The notes beneath the pieces were generated by a model. That model did not search any database. It was not told the origin of the DNA and was given only the letters and a program-made list of their open reading frames with translations. A stretch of DNA of 64,000 nt from Bernardetia sp963719525. GTDB lineage: Bacteria; Bacteroidota; Bacteroidia; Cytophagales; Bernardetiaceae. The stretch lies in NCBI GenBank assembly GCA_963719525.1, contig CAVRCG010000001.1:682001-746000 (forward strand). Reading direction: 5' to 3'. This document shows positions 35,632-44,321 of the stretch, in pieces. Positions within the stretch are counted from its first letter, which is position 1. Each line of letters opens with the position of its first letter. A program made the position numbers and the translations under genes.

Positions 35632-36708
35632 ATGGTAGATAAATTAGAAGAAATCAGAAAACGTTTTCATGCTGTTCGTGATGAAATGATGAATCCTGAC
35701 CTTATGAAGGATATGGATAACTATGCAAAATTGAGTAAAGAATACAAAGACTTAGAAAAAATTGATTTTAAATATCAAGAATACGAGAAAATATTGAGTA
35801 ATATTGAAGGTGCAAAAACTGTTTTGAAGGAAGAAAAAGATGAAGATTTTAGAGAAATGGCAAAACAAGAGCTAGAGGAATTAGAGCCAAAACAAGAAAA
35901 AATAGAAAACGAAATCAAGACATTACTCATTCCGAAAGATCCAGATGACGATAAAAACGCCATTCTTGAAATCCGTGCAGGAGCAGGAGGCGATGAAGCT
36001 GGTATTTTTGCAGGCGATTTGTACAGAATGTATCAGCGTTTTGCCGAACTTCAAAAGTGGACATGGGATATTATCTCTTTTAGTGAAGCCACAGCAGGAG
36101 GATATAAGGAAATTATCGTTTCGGTTACAGGAAATGAAGCCTTCGGAAAATTAAAATATGAATCAGGTGTACATCGTGTTCAGCGTGTTCCAGATACAGA
36201 AAGTCAGGGGCGTGTTCATACTTCGGCTGCTACCATTGCCGTTTTGCCAGAAACCGATGCCGTAGAAATTAATTTAGATATGGGCGACATCAAAAAAGAT
36301 ACCTTTAGAGCATCAGGAGCAGGTGGACAGCACGTAAACAAGACAGAATCAGCCATTCGTCTGACTCACCTTCCATCAGGATTAGTGGTAGAATGTCAGG
36401 ACGGACGTTCACAGCTTCAAAATTTTGAACAGGCGTTGAAGGTTTTGAAAGCTCGCTTGTATGATCAAGAATTACAAAAAAAGAACGATGAAACTTCTGA
36501 AGTTCGTCGTTCGATGGTAGGACGTGGCGACCGTTCGGACAAAATTCGTACTTATAATTATTCACAAGGACGTGTTACCGACCATAGAATAAATTTTAGT
36601 GTCTTTAATTTGCCTAATGTAATGGACGGAGATATTGGTTCGTTTATAGAGGAACTAAAACTTGCCGAAAATGCAGAGCGTTTGGCTGCTGCTGCTAGTG
36701 GAGAATAA
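35632..36708 (+). CDS. prfA: Peptide chain release factor 1
   Basis: 358 residues. The peptidyl-hydrolysis motif GGQ is at 231-233 (SGAGGQHVNKTESA). The anticodon-like region GVHRVQRVPDTESQGRVH is RF1-type and the C-terminus matches RF1, not RF2. It releases chains at UAA and UAG; UGA needs RF2. Standard start at 35632. Confidence 0.97.
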   Translation: MVDKLEEIRKRFHAVRDEMMNPDLMKDMDNYAKLSKEYKDLEKIDFKYQEYEKILSNIEGAKTVLKEEKDEDFREMAKQELEELEPKQEKIENEIKTLLIPKDPDDDKNAILEIRAGAGGDEAGIFAGDLYRMYQRFAELQKWTWDIISFSEATAGGYKEIIVSVTGNEAFGKLKYESGVHRVQRVPDTESQGRVHTSAATIAVLPETDAVEINLDMGDIKKDTFRASGAGGQHVNKTESAIRLTHLPSGLVVECQDGRSQLQNFEQALKVLKARLYDQELQKKNDETSEVRRSMVGRGDRSDKIRTYNYSQGRVTDHRINFSVFNLPNVMDGDIGSFIEELKLAENAERLAAAASGE

Positions 36709-36772
36709 AAATAAAGTTAGAAGTATGAGGTAAGAAGTTAGAAGTTAGAAGTAGATACAAATACATTGAAGT

Positions 36773-36808
36773 AAAAAAGGAATTTGAGTAAAATTGAATT
36801 CCTTTTTT
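36773..36808. terminator. Shared terminator between convergent genes
   Basis: Stem AAAAAAGGAATT/AATTCCTTTTTT around a 12-base loop, at the meeting point of prfA and the Uma2-like gene; it would serve both strands. The 60 bp before it contain short TTAGAAG repeats. Confidence 0.8.
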
Positions 36809-37477
36809 TTATTTATCTTTTTCTTTGTTGTCCGTTTCTTCCTCTTTTTTTGCTAGTGGAAACTCCACATTTTTATAAATTGATTGTAGAGCAACTTTTA
36901 TATCTATTGAATTAAGTTCTAAAAAGTTCTCTATTCCTTCTATTCTTTCAATTTTCCAAAGCATATTTTCTTCACTTTCTCCAACTATCTTATTTCTTGT
37001 ATAAACATCTATTTGAGGTTTGTCTTGTTCTATCAAAACGTATTGCTGTAAACTTTTTATTTTTTTATAAGTAAAAAATTTATCTCCTCTATCAGAGCCA
37101 GCCGTTGATTTTGATAAAACTTCTATAATTACTGTCGGATTTGTAACGGTTTCTTTATTCTCCTCATTTCTTTCTACATCGCCACAAATTACCATACAAT
37201 TAGGATATACATATTTATTTTTTGATTGAGTAGATAATTTTATTTCACTATTCATAACCTGACAATTTCCATTTTTATCATCTAAAATCGACCATATTTT
37301 TCCGTGAATATTTCCACAAATTACGCCATGGTCAATCGTTCCACCTGCCATAGCTATAATATATCCGTCATGATATTCGTATTTTTGATTGTTGTGTTCC
37401 TCTATTTCTACGTATTCTTCAAAAGTGAGAGGTTGAGTTTGTTTTTGGCTATCAAAATCTGATGGTTGAGTTTGCAT
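36809..37477 (-). CDS. Uma2-family (DUF820) PD-(D/E)xK endonuclease-like protein
   Basis: 222 residues. LTFEEYVEIEEHNNQKYEYH, DGYIIAMAGGTIDHGVICGN, then NCMVICGD and PTVIIEVLSKSTAGSDRGDK follow the Uma2 order, including the catalytic Asp and Glu-x-(Leu) of the degenerate ExK. Uma2 proteins are widespread, often in multiple copies, and their role is unclear. Confidence 0.9.
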   Translation of the reverse strand: MQTQPSDFDSQKQTQPLTFEEYVEIEEHNNQKYEYHDGYIIAMAGGTIDHGVICGNIHGKIWSILDDKNGNCQVMNSEIKLSTQSKNKYVYPNCMVICGDVERNEENKETVTNPTVIIEVLSKSTAGSDRGDKFFTYKKIKSLQQYVLIEQDKPQIDVYTRNKIVGESEENMLWKIERIEGIENFLELNSIDIKVALQSIYKNVEFPLAKKEEETDNKEKDK

Positions 37478-37586
37478 ATTAGTTTATCTAATTTATTTAC
37501 TACTAGTGGCTTAATTTATATCAATATACAAAATTTAGTACAGTTTTTTGTTAACTGAAATACACAATATGTTTAGGAAAAGGCAA

Positions 37587-37812
37587 GCCATTTTCCCTAC
37601 AAAATATAATTTATTCTTATTTTTATTCGCATTCAATTCTAAATTCAGAATTCTAAATTGGTTTTCCTCGTGAAACTGTTTATTCTCTTTGTGTCTTAGT
37701 GGCAATTTGCATTTACTTCTGACTTCTAAATTCAGAATTCTAAATTGGTTTCCCTTGTGAAACTGTTTATTCTCTTTGTGCCTTAGTGGTAATTCGCATT
37801 TACTTCTTGCTT
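37587..37812 (+). repeat. Repeat block, left copy (about 226 bp)
   Basis: Opens GCCATTTTCCCTACAAAAT and contains two roughly 98-bp subunits sharing TCTAAATTCAGAATTCTAAA and GAAACTGTTTATTCTCTTTG. The whole block recurs at 38786-39013 in direct orientation. Together they flank the ART-like toxin locus. The start overlaps a REP-like hairpin ending in CTAC. Confidence 0.8.
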
Positions 37813-37943
37813 CAAAAATTTACTCCTACTTCCACAGCTTATTCAACTATTTGAGTTTAATTTTCGTTTGAAATAGGAGTTACAAGTTCATTTATATTTT
37901 GTAACTTGTTTAAAACTTTATTAAAATTTTAAATTTTGGACAG

Positions 37944-38126
37944 ATGCAAAAAGAAAACGAACATTTGAAATCTACTAGAAAAGGAACAAAAACCGAATTT
38001 TTGGCTGCCGTAGATAAATTATTTAACAAAATAACCACCAAAGAGGAAGCTATAAAATTTATGCAAGATTTGGGCGTGTTTAATGGAGAGGGTAAAATCA
38101 CTAAAAACTATGGAGGAAATGAATAA
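37944..38126 (+). CDS. Small antitoxin-like protein paired with an ART-fold gene
   Basis: 60 residues, basic-acidic helical, MQKENEHLKSTRKGTKTEFL, ending FNGEGKITKNYGGNE. Its stop overlaps the start of the next gene (GGAGGAAATGAATAA), which means translational coupling. The size and order fit an antitoxin upstream of its toxin. A helical stretch TTKEEAIKFMQDLGVF resembles a ligand-binding helix pair rather than a DNA-binding motif. Family not recognised. Confidence 0.6.
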   Translation: MQKENEHLKSTRKGTKTEFLAAVDKLFNKITTKEEAIKFMQDLGVFNGEGKITKNYGGNE

Positions 38127-38763
38127 AGAAAGCAAAATTAGTGAAATGTATTCTCGTAAAAGTGGTTTGATTATAGCCTTTCATGGATGTGATGAAAGTG
38201 TAAGAGATTCTGTTTTAGTAGGAAAAGTTGATTTAAAAGCTAGTGAAAATGAGTATGATTGGTTAGGTTCAGGAATTTATTTTTGGGAAAATAATTACGA
38301 TAGAGCTTTTCAATATGCAGAAGATTTAAAAAAGTTTTCGAAACAAGCTGTTTGACCTGTTACAAAACCTTCAGTTATAGGAGCAGTTCTTGATTTGGGA
38401 TTCTGTATGGATTTGATGGATTCTACCTATTTGGAAGTTCTCTCGAAAAGTTATGAAAATATAGAAGCCTTTTATGAGAAATTTGATATTAATTTACCTA
38501 AAAACAAACCTATCGGAAAAAGAGATGATTTGTTGTTAAGAAATCTAGATTGTGCTGTCATAGAAGCAGTTCATAAAGCAAGAAAAGTAGATAAGCTGTA
38601 TGAGTTTGATTCAGTCAGAGGTGTTTTTTTTGAAGGCAAAGATCTTTACCCAAATGCAGGATTTAAAGAAAAAAATCATATTCAAGTGGCTATTCGTAAT
38701 CCAAATTGTATAAAAGGATATTTTTTACCAAAAGAACCCAATACGTTTTATACTATTCCTTAA
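38119..38763 (+). pseudogene. ADP-ribosyltransferase-fold toxin-like gene with in-frame TGA
   Basis: Residues from ATG 38119 (MNKESKISEM) to 38763 encode about 214 residues in one frame with a TGA at 38353-38355. GLIIAFHGCDESVRDSVLVG, then WLGSGIYFWENNYDRAFQYA, have the His-Gly and Gly-x-Tyr-Phe pattern of DUF3990/PARP-like ADP-ribosyltransferases, which modify host targets with NAD+. The TGA is in CTGTTTGACCTGTT, which looks like a 9-base partial duplication; leaving it out gives KQAVTKPSVIGAVLDLG. It follows a small antitoxin-like gene and is flanked by repeat blocks. ART identity is inference from motif. Confidence 0.65.
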
Positions 38764-38785
38764 TCAGTTTTTGATTGAAAGAAAA

Positions 38786-39013
38786 GCCATTTTCCCTACA
38801 AAATATAATTTATTCTTATTTTTATTCGCATTTACTTCTAAATTCAGAATTCTAAATTGGTTTCCCTTGTGAAACTGTTTATTCTCTTTGTGCTTTAGTG
38901 GTAATTCGCATTCAATTCTAACTTCATAATTCTAATTTCCAAATTGATTTCCCTTGTGAAACTGTTTATTCTCTTTGTGTCTTAGTGGTAATTTGCATTT
39001 ACTTCTTACTTCT
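38786..39013 (+). repeat. Repeat block, right copy (about 228 bp)
   Basis: Same order as the block at 37587-37812: GCCATTTTCCCTACAAAATA, then two subunits with GAAACTGTTTATTCTCTTTG and CTTAGTGGTAATTTGCATT. The subunits within each block differ at scattered positions, so the duplication is not very recent. Confidence 0.8.
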
Positions 39014-39038
39014 AAAATCTTACTTCAAAACTTTATTT

Positions 39039-40715
39039 CTATTCCCACCTTTTCCAACTATTTTCATAATATTGTATCAAAATTTGATTGTCTAATCGAT
39101 TTATTTTTACAGAATCGCCTTCGCCCTCTTCATCAATATCAATTCCTAAAAACATATCTTTATCAAAAACGAATAATTTGGGTAATATTTCTGGTGCTAG
39201 ATATTTTAACTCTAATTCTCGTTTTTCCATTTTTCGTGTCAGTTCGGTATAAATTTTATCTAACTGATTTTGAGAGGGAAGTCCAATACTTGTACTATCA
39301 TTTTGATTGAATTTTGGATTATTTATTCCCATACTAAAACCCCACATTCCAAAAGCAGGAACATAAACATTAATCGGTAAAGCCGAAGGAAAAGCCTCTT
39401 GCATTGTTTTCTGAATACACCAAAACGGTTTTGGCGCAAAATAAGGCGATGTAGATTGAGTAATCAAAACACCATCTCTTGACAGAATTTTCTTAGCCAA
39501 ACGATAAAATTCTACCGAATACAATTTTCCCAAAGAAGCCTCATGAGGGTCTGGCAAATCTACAATAATAAGCGAATAATGCTTTTCCGATTCTTCTACA
39601 AACTTAAAGGCATCTACATTAAATATCTTTACTTTTTCATTTGAAAGAGAATTCTGATTTACTTCTCTAAAAATTCGGTTGTGTTTGGCTAAGTTGGTAA
39701 TCGCTTTATCCAAATCTACCACATCAATACTTTCAATTTCCTCGTACTTTAAAAGCTCACGAACTGCTAATCCATCTCCTCCTCCCAAAATCAAAACGTT
39801 TTCTAAATGTCCTGTCATAAGTGCAGGAACATGAACAAGAGTTTCGTGATAACGGTATTCATCAAGCGTTGAAAACTGTAAATTTCCATTGATAAATAAT
39901 TGTGTGTTTTTCTTATATTTCGTTACTACAATACGTTGATAAGGCGTTTGGTCGGAATAAATAATTTCGTCTTGATACATCATTTGCTCAAAAAAATCAC
40001 TTATTTGAAACGAATAAATAAAACCAACCAAAAGAAAAGCCATCGAAATTATAGCAAAAGCAAGATTTACAGCAGCATTTTTTAATTCTTTTCTGAAAAT
40101 CCACGCATTAAAAATAGCAATCATTAGATTTATTATTCCAATAAAAAAAGCCGTTCTCATCAGTCCCAAATAAGGCAAAAGCAAAATAGGAAACGCCACC
40201 GAAGCCACCAAAGAACCCAAATAATCAAAAGCCAAAACATTAGAGATTGTATCTTTTAGATTGTCATGTTCTTTCAAAAGACGTGTAACGATAGGAATTT
40301 CTAACCCTACAAAAGCTCCCAAAAAGACAATAATAATAAGTGCAACAGCATAATAATTATCCAAAACAGTATAACTAAAATACAAAATGAGTGTAGAACA
40401 GCCTCCTACAAGTCCTAAAATAGTTTCGATAACGACAAACCAATCCAATAAATTTCGATACACATACCTACTCAAAAACGAGCCTAAGCCCATTGCAGAG
40501 AGGAAAAGACCAATCGTAATTGAAAAGTGAAGAATACTACTTCCCAAAAAATAAGTCGAAATACTACTTATCAAAAGTTCGTAGAGAATCCCACAAACAG
40601 CAATAATAAAAATAGAAGAAAGCAAAATCGGAACTTGCGCCGAACGCTTTTTTTCTGTTGGAGAAGCATTCGGATTTTGAGAAGCAGGAGGCGTAAAAGA
40701 AGTAGTTTTTTCCAC
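39039..40715 (-). CDS. speE: Membrane-bound spermidine synthase-like protein
   Basis: 558 residues. The N-terminal about 245 residues have seven or so transmembrane helices (LLSSIFIIAVCGILYELLIS); the rest is a soluble aminopropyltransferase-like Rossmann domain with NVLILGGGDGLAVRELLKY near 308 and DLPDPHEASLGKLYSVEFYR. This long type is found in many Bacteroidota. It may transfer aminopropyl groups or act on another substrate; the membrane part sets it apart from ordinary SpeE. Confidence 0.87.
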   Translation of the reverse strand: MEKTTSFTPPASQNPNASPTEKKRSAQVPILLSSIFIIAVCGILYELLISSISTYFLGSSILHFSITIGLFLSAMGLGSFLSRYVYRNLLDWFVVIETILGLVGGCSTLILYFSYTVLDNYYAVALIIIVFLGAFVGLEIPIVTRLLKEHDNLKDTISNVLAFDYLGSLVASVAFPILLLPYLGLMRTAFFIGIINLMIAIFNAWIFRKELKNAAVNLAFAIISMAFLLVGFIYSFQISDFFEQMMYQDEIIYSDQTPYQRIVVTKYKKNTQLFINGNLQFSTLDEYRYHETLVHVPALMTGHLENVLILGGGDGLAVRELLKYEEIESIDVVDLDKAITNLAKHNRIFREVNQNSLSNEKVKIFNVDAFKFVEESEKHYSLIIVDLPDPHEASLGKLYSVEFYRLAKKILSRDGVLITQSTSPYFAPKPFWCIQKTMQEAFPSALPINVYVPAFGMWGFSMGINNPKFNQNDSTSIGLPSQNQLDKIYTELTRKMEKRELELKYLAPEILPKLFVFDKDMFLGIDIDEEGEGDSVKINRLDNQILIQYYENSWKRWE

Positions 40716-40976
40716 TAGAATTGAGAAAAGTAAATAAGTTTAATTTCATTGAAGATGCGAAATTACAATTTATTATTTTGTCCTAACTTATTTTCAATCA
40801 AAATTTTAAAAATTAAGATATAGAACAAACAGTTACTTTGTATTTCAAAATTATTTACAAATACCATTTCAAAACATAAATCAAAAACAGATTGCTTATA
40901 GAGAAAAATAAATCAAAAAATAGTTCGTAAATTTAGAGCAAGATTAAAAAAATCTAATTTAAAGTATAAGAAAATA

Positions 40977-42221
40977 ATGATACAACAACCAGAATCAATT
41001 AAAAATAAAGAAAAAATAGTTTTACGCTCCAAAATAGCCGATAATCGTGGTTATTATGGACAATTTGGAGGTGCATATATTCCAGAAATGTTGTACCCAA
41101 ATATTGAAGAAATCGAAAAAGCCTATTATGCTTTACAGACTGATGAAGAGTTTAAAAAGGAATTTCAATATTTATTAAAAGATTATGTAGGAAGACCTAC
41201 GCCTTTATATTTAGCGAAAAGATTATCAGAAAAGTACGGTGCAAAAATCTATTTAAAACGTGAAGACCTCAATCATACAGGAGCGCATAAAGTAAATAAT
41301 ACTGTCGGACAGGTTTTGTTAGCCAAAAAATTAGGTAAAAATAAAATTGTAGCCGAAACAGGTGCAGGACAGCATGGAGTAGCAACAGCAACGGTTTGTG
41401 CTTTGATGGGAATGGAATGTATCGTTTTTATGGGCGAAATAGACATTGAAAGGCAGCAGCCCAATGTAGCAAGAATGAAACTTTTGGGTGCAGAAGTTCG
41501 TCCAGCTCTTTCAGGTAGCAAAACGTTAAAAGATGCAACCAACGAAGCGATGCGTTATTGGATAAATAATCCTGTCGATACACATTATATTATTGGTTCT
41601 GTTGTGGGTGCTCATCCATATCCAGAAATGGTGGCATGGTTTCAATCTGTAATTAGTGAGGAAATGAGGAAACAATTATTAGAAAAAGAAGGAACACCAA
41701 ATCCTGATTATGTAATTGCTTGTGTGGGTGGTGGAAGTAATGCAGCAGGTGCATTTTATCATTATATTGATGAACCAAACGTTCAACTTATCGGTGCAGA
41801 AGCAGCAGGAATGGGCATTTCTAGTGGAGAAACGGCTGCAACAATAGCTTGTGGAACGTTGGGAGTTTTGCATGGAAGCAAAACCCTTTTGATGCAAACT
41901 TTAGACGGACAAGTCGTTGAGCCTTACTCTATTTCGGCAGGTTTGGATTATCCTGGTATTGGAGCTTTGCTGGCACATTTAGCAGATAGCAAACGAGCAA
42001 AATTTTATGCTGTTACAGATGAGGAAGCGATGGAAGCAGGTCAAGAGTTAGCTCTTTTAGAAGGGATTATTCCAGCTATTGAAACGGCTCATGCACTGGC
42101 TGTTTTGGCTACTTTGAAAGCAGAAGATAAAGATTTTGATAAAAAAGTAGTCATTATTAATCTTTCGGGAAGAGGAGATAAGGATTTGAGTACGTATGCT
42201 AAATATTTGGATAAAGAATAG
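40977..42221 (+). CDS. trpB: Tryptophan synthase beta chain
   Basis: 414 residues. The PLP lysine is K105 in LNHTGAHKVNN, the phosphate loop is CVGGGSNAAGAF, and YYGQFGGAYIPEML at the start is the TrpB1 opening. It condenses indole and serine, normally in a complex with TrpA. No other trp gene is nearby, so it may work with a distant TrpA or salvage free indole. Confidence 0.97.
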   Translation: MIQQPESIKNKEKIVLRSKIADNRGYYGQFGGAYIPEMLYPNIEEIEKAYYALQTDEEFKKEFQYLLKDYVGRPTPLYLAKRLSEKYGAKIYLKREDLNHTGAHKVNNTVGQVLLAKKLGKNKIVAETGAGQHGVATATVCALMGMECIVFMGEIDIERQQPNVARMKLLGAEVRPALSGSKTLKDATNEAMRYWINNPVDTHYIIGSVVGAHPYPEMVAWFQSVISEEMRKQLLEKEGTPNPDYVIACVGGGSNAAGAFYHYIDEPNVQLIGAEAAGMGISSGETAATIACGTLGVLHGSKTLLMQTLDGQVVEPYSISAGLDYPGIGALLAHLADSKRAKFYAVTDEEAMEAGQELALLEGIIPAIETAHALAVLATLKAEDKDFDKKVVIINLSGRGDKDLSTYAKYLDKE

Positions 42222-42224
42222 AAT

Positions 42225-42278
42225 AACTTGATAAATCAAGTTGCTACGGTTTTGAATGTAGTAATTTGATTTGTCAAA
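42225..42278. repeat. Inverted pair of REP-like hairpins after trpB
   Basis: AACTTGATAAATCAAGTT hairpin ending GCTAC, then GTAG before a TTTGA...TCAAA hairpin. The CTAC and GTAG feet face each other. The first hairpin may also end the trpB transcript, although no T-run follows it. Confidence 0.6.
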
Positions 42279-42345
42279 CTTTATTTACAGAAAGTAAAAA
42301 TTATGCTAAAAGAAAAACTCACTTTACAGGAATATTTATTACCTT

Positions 42346-42514
42346 CAATATGAGTGACATTTTGCAAATTCCGTATATGAACTTATTTTTCACAAAATAT
42401 TAGTTTGCTTTTTCCATAAAATAAGGTTTGCAAACCCTATTTTGTGGAAAAAAAAAGATTGCACAGAATAAAATTTGGCAGTAATCTTTCTATTTTAGAA
42501 TGTTACTCATATTG
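42346..42514. mobile_element. MITE-like element, copy 2 (169 bp)
   Basis: Ends CAATATGAGTGAC/GTTACTCATATTG are inverted repeats matching in 12 of 13 positions, and the interior shares the central hairpin and GATTGCACAGAATAAAATTT with copy 1 at 17330. Just before it a 14-codon frame starting MLKEKLTLQEYLLP runs into the element, which could be the start of a gene the element interrupted. The rest of the 380-bp gap holds nothing else clear. Confidence 0.8.
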
Positions 42515-42601
42515 ACTTTATTATGTCTATTTAGTTATCTGAAACTTTTATAACGGAATTTACGAAAATTAAACTAAGTTGATTAAAAGCAGCAAAGTTA
42601 C

Positions 42602-42838
42602 TTAATCTTTTTTCCATCTGTATCTAATAATCTCTCTTCTTTTTTCTAAATCTTTTTGTGAAACGTAATCTTCCACATAACCACATTCAAGACAGATATA
42701 CGAGTTTAGGGCAACACCTCTATCAAAAATTTTTGTAGGATTGACTATTTGTAATATCTTTCTACGATTGAATGATTGATTAGAATTGTTATAAATTTCT
42801 AAAGAATTACATTTTGGACAAATACCAGTATTTTTCAT
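42602..42838 (-). CDS. Small zinc-ribbon protein
   Basis: 78 residues with two Cys pairs, CPKC near residue 8 and CLEC near residue 52, which should bind one zinc. The tail is basic (KDLEKRREIIRYRWKK). It starts 11 bp after comB on the same strand. It may bind nucleic acid or a protein; function not known. Confidence 0.75.
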   Translation of the reverse strand: MKNTGICPKCNSLEIYNNSNQSFNRRKILQIVNPTKIFDRGVALNSYICLECGYVEDYVSQKDLEKRREIIRYRWKKD

Positions 42839-42849
42839 AATTCTGAAAT

Positions 42850-43584
42850 CTAAGAGTTCTCTAAAATATTTCCATTCAAAATAGGAACGTTTTTAAATTT
42901 ATCAATCTGCAAGCAGAAATCCATATCATCTTCTACACCATTTTCTTTCAGGCGTTTGTAATGAGAAGACTGTTTGAGCATTTTAGGTAAATTATTTTTG
43001 ACAGAACTATAAGAATGAGAAGCAAACAAAGTTTCGTCGCCTTCCCACCAAAAATCACTTTTTAGTTTTAGAGCCAGCGCACCAGCAAAAAGAGAATCTT
43101 CAGCATTAAAACGTCCTTTCCAACCTGCACAGACAATAACGACATCTTTATTTTGTGTTTTGAGGTAATTAGTAATTGCTTTTAGATTTAAAAAAGATGC
43201 AATAATAACTTGTTCTGCTGTACTTTTTACGGCTTCAATAGCTTGCGTTCCGTTTGTGGTCGTCATGACAATTTTCTTAAATTCTTGTGCCATGTGTTCG
43301 AAAGGAGAGTTTCCAATATCAAAACCTTCTACTTTTTCTCCATTTCGTTCGCCTGCTGTTACGTATTTCTCATTATTTTTCTCATCACTTTCAGATTTAT
43401 AATTTAATGCGTCTTCCACATTTGCAACAGGAACAACGTGAGTTACGCCACTTGCCAGACCTGCTACGATAGTAGAAGTTGCACGGAAAATATCTACTAT
43501 AACAGCAATTTTTCCTGTTAAATCTATAAAAGAAACTGCATCAGGAGTAAGGCAGATTTCTAAAGTTGGTTTTTTATTATTCAT
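42850..43584 (-). CDS. comB: 2-phosphosulfolactate phosphatase family protein
   Basis: 244 residues of the ComB family. IAVIVDIFRATSTIVAGLAS, then AGERNGEKVEGFDIGNSPF, and TTNGTQAI are the conserved blocks, with the acidic metal-binding positions kept. In archaea this enzyme acts in coenzyme M synthesis; in Bacteroidota the role is uncertain (sulfolactate or related metabolism). Confidence 0.9.
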   Translation of the reverse strand: MNNKKPTLEICLTPDAVSFIDLTGKIAVIVDIFRATSTIVAGLASGVTHVVPVANVEDALNYKSESDEKNNEKYVTAGERNGEKVEGFDIGNSPFEHMAQEFKKIVMTTTNGTQAIEAVKSTAEQVIIASFLNLKAITNYLKTQNKDVVIVCAGWKGRFNAEDSLFAGALALKLKSDFWWEGDETLFASHSYSSVKNNLPKMLKQSSHYKRLKENGVEDDMDFCLQIDKFKNVPILNGNILENS

Positions 43585-43687
43585 TGATTAAACTACTTTT
43601 TTCTTAACGAACTGATTGGTAAATGATTTTTATAATGAATTGCAGGACAAACAAATTATTGGAATAAAGTTACTACAAGAATATTTT

Positions 43688-43987
43688 TCAATAACTCCAG
43701 TGTTTTTGGTTCGACGGTAAATTAGTGTAACATCTAAAATCAGTTAAAGGAATTTCAAAATAAGTGCTACAAAAATGCAATACTCTTTTATCTAAATAAC
43801 GCAGCTTTTTGATTGTATCTAACAAATTATTTTTGTCGTAATATTCTTTCAAAACTAAAAAATCATTCCAAGTACCTCTACTCAAAACTCGTTCTACAAT
43901 ATAAGAAATGTGCTTTTTGGGTTCTAAATCGTTTATATCTGTATCCCAAAACAAACTTTTAGATAATTGGCTAATAAATGGATTCAT
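43688..43987 (-). CDS. DUF6922-like protein, second gene of a small pair
   Basis: 99 residues. SLFWDTDINDLEPKKHISYI and VERVLSRGTWNDFLVLKEYY are the DUF6922 signature, a small domain often found next to nucleotidyltransferase toxins in Bacteroidota. Here its neighbour is a different small helical protein, 2 bp upstream. It may be an antitoxin. Confidence 0.75.
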   Translation of the reverse strand: MNPFISQLSKSLFWDTDINDLEPKKHISYIVERVLSRGTWNDFLVLKEYYDKNNLLDTIKKLRYLDKRVLHFCSTYFEIPLTDFRCYTNLPSNQKHWSY

Positions 43988-43989
43988 AA

Positions 43990-44286
43990 TTAAATGGTAT
44001 CATATTCTGCTGATTTTACTATATTAAACTCATTCAAAATTCTATCAAATGATTCATTTCTTAGTGCTGCAAGTTCGATAAATAATTTTAATCTTTTTAC
44101 ATCATAAGATTCAAAATAAGCAACAAGAGTTATTAATTCTTCGTATTCCGATTCTTGTAGTAATTCTTTATCCTTTTTATTTCTCAAAAAATTATACCTT
44201 TCTTGAATATCTTTTGGAATAGTTTCATTAATTTCTTGCAAAATTATTCTTTCTCTTGAATTTTCAGAAGATGATAAACTGTTCAT
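43990..44286 (-). CDS. Small helical protein, first gene of a small pair
   Basis: 98 residues, Glu/Lys-rich. RYNFLRNKKDKELLQESEYE and LKLFIELAALRN resemble a small family from cyanobacteria and Bacteroidota that usually sits beside toxin-like genes. It is followed by the DUF6922 gene after 2 bp, so they are one operon. Function is not known. Confidence 0.65.
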   Translation of the reverse strand: MNSLSSSENSRERIILQEINETIPKDIQERYNFLRNKKDKELLQESEYEELITLVAYFESYDVKRLKLFIELAALRNESFDRILNEFNIVKSAEYDTI

Positions 44287-44321
44287 TGTATTCGAAATTT
44301 AACTGATTACTGATTACTGTT

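Noticed and set aside
37587..39013. CRISPR array
   Set aside because: The repeats are about 98 bp, few and imperfect, and no cas gene is near.
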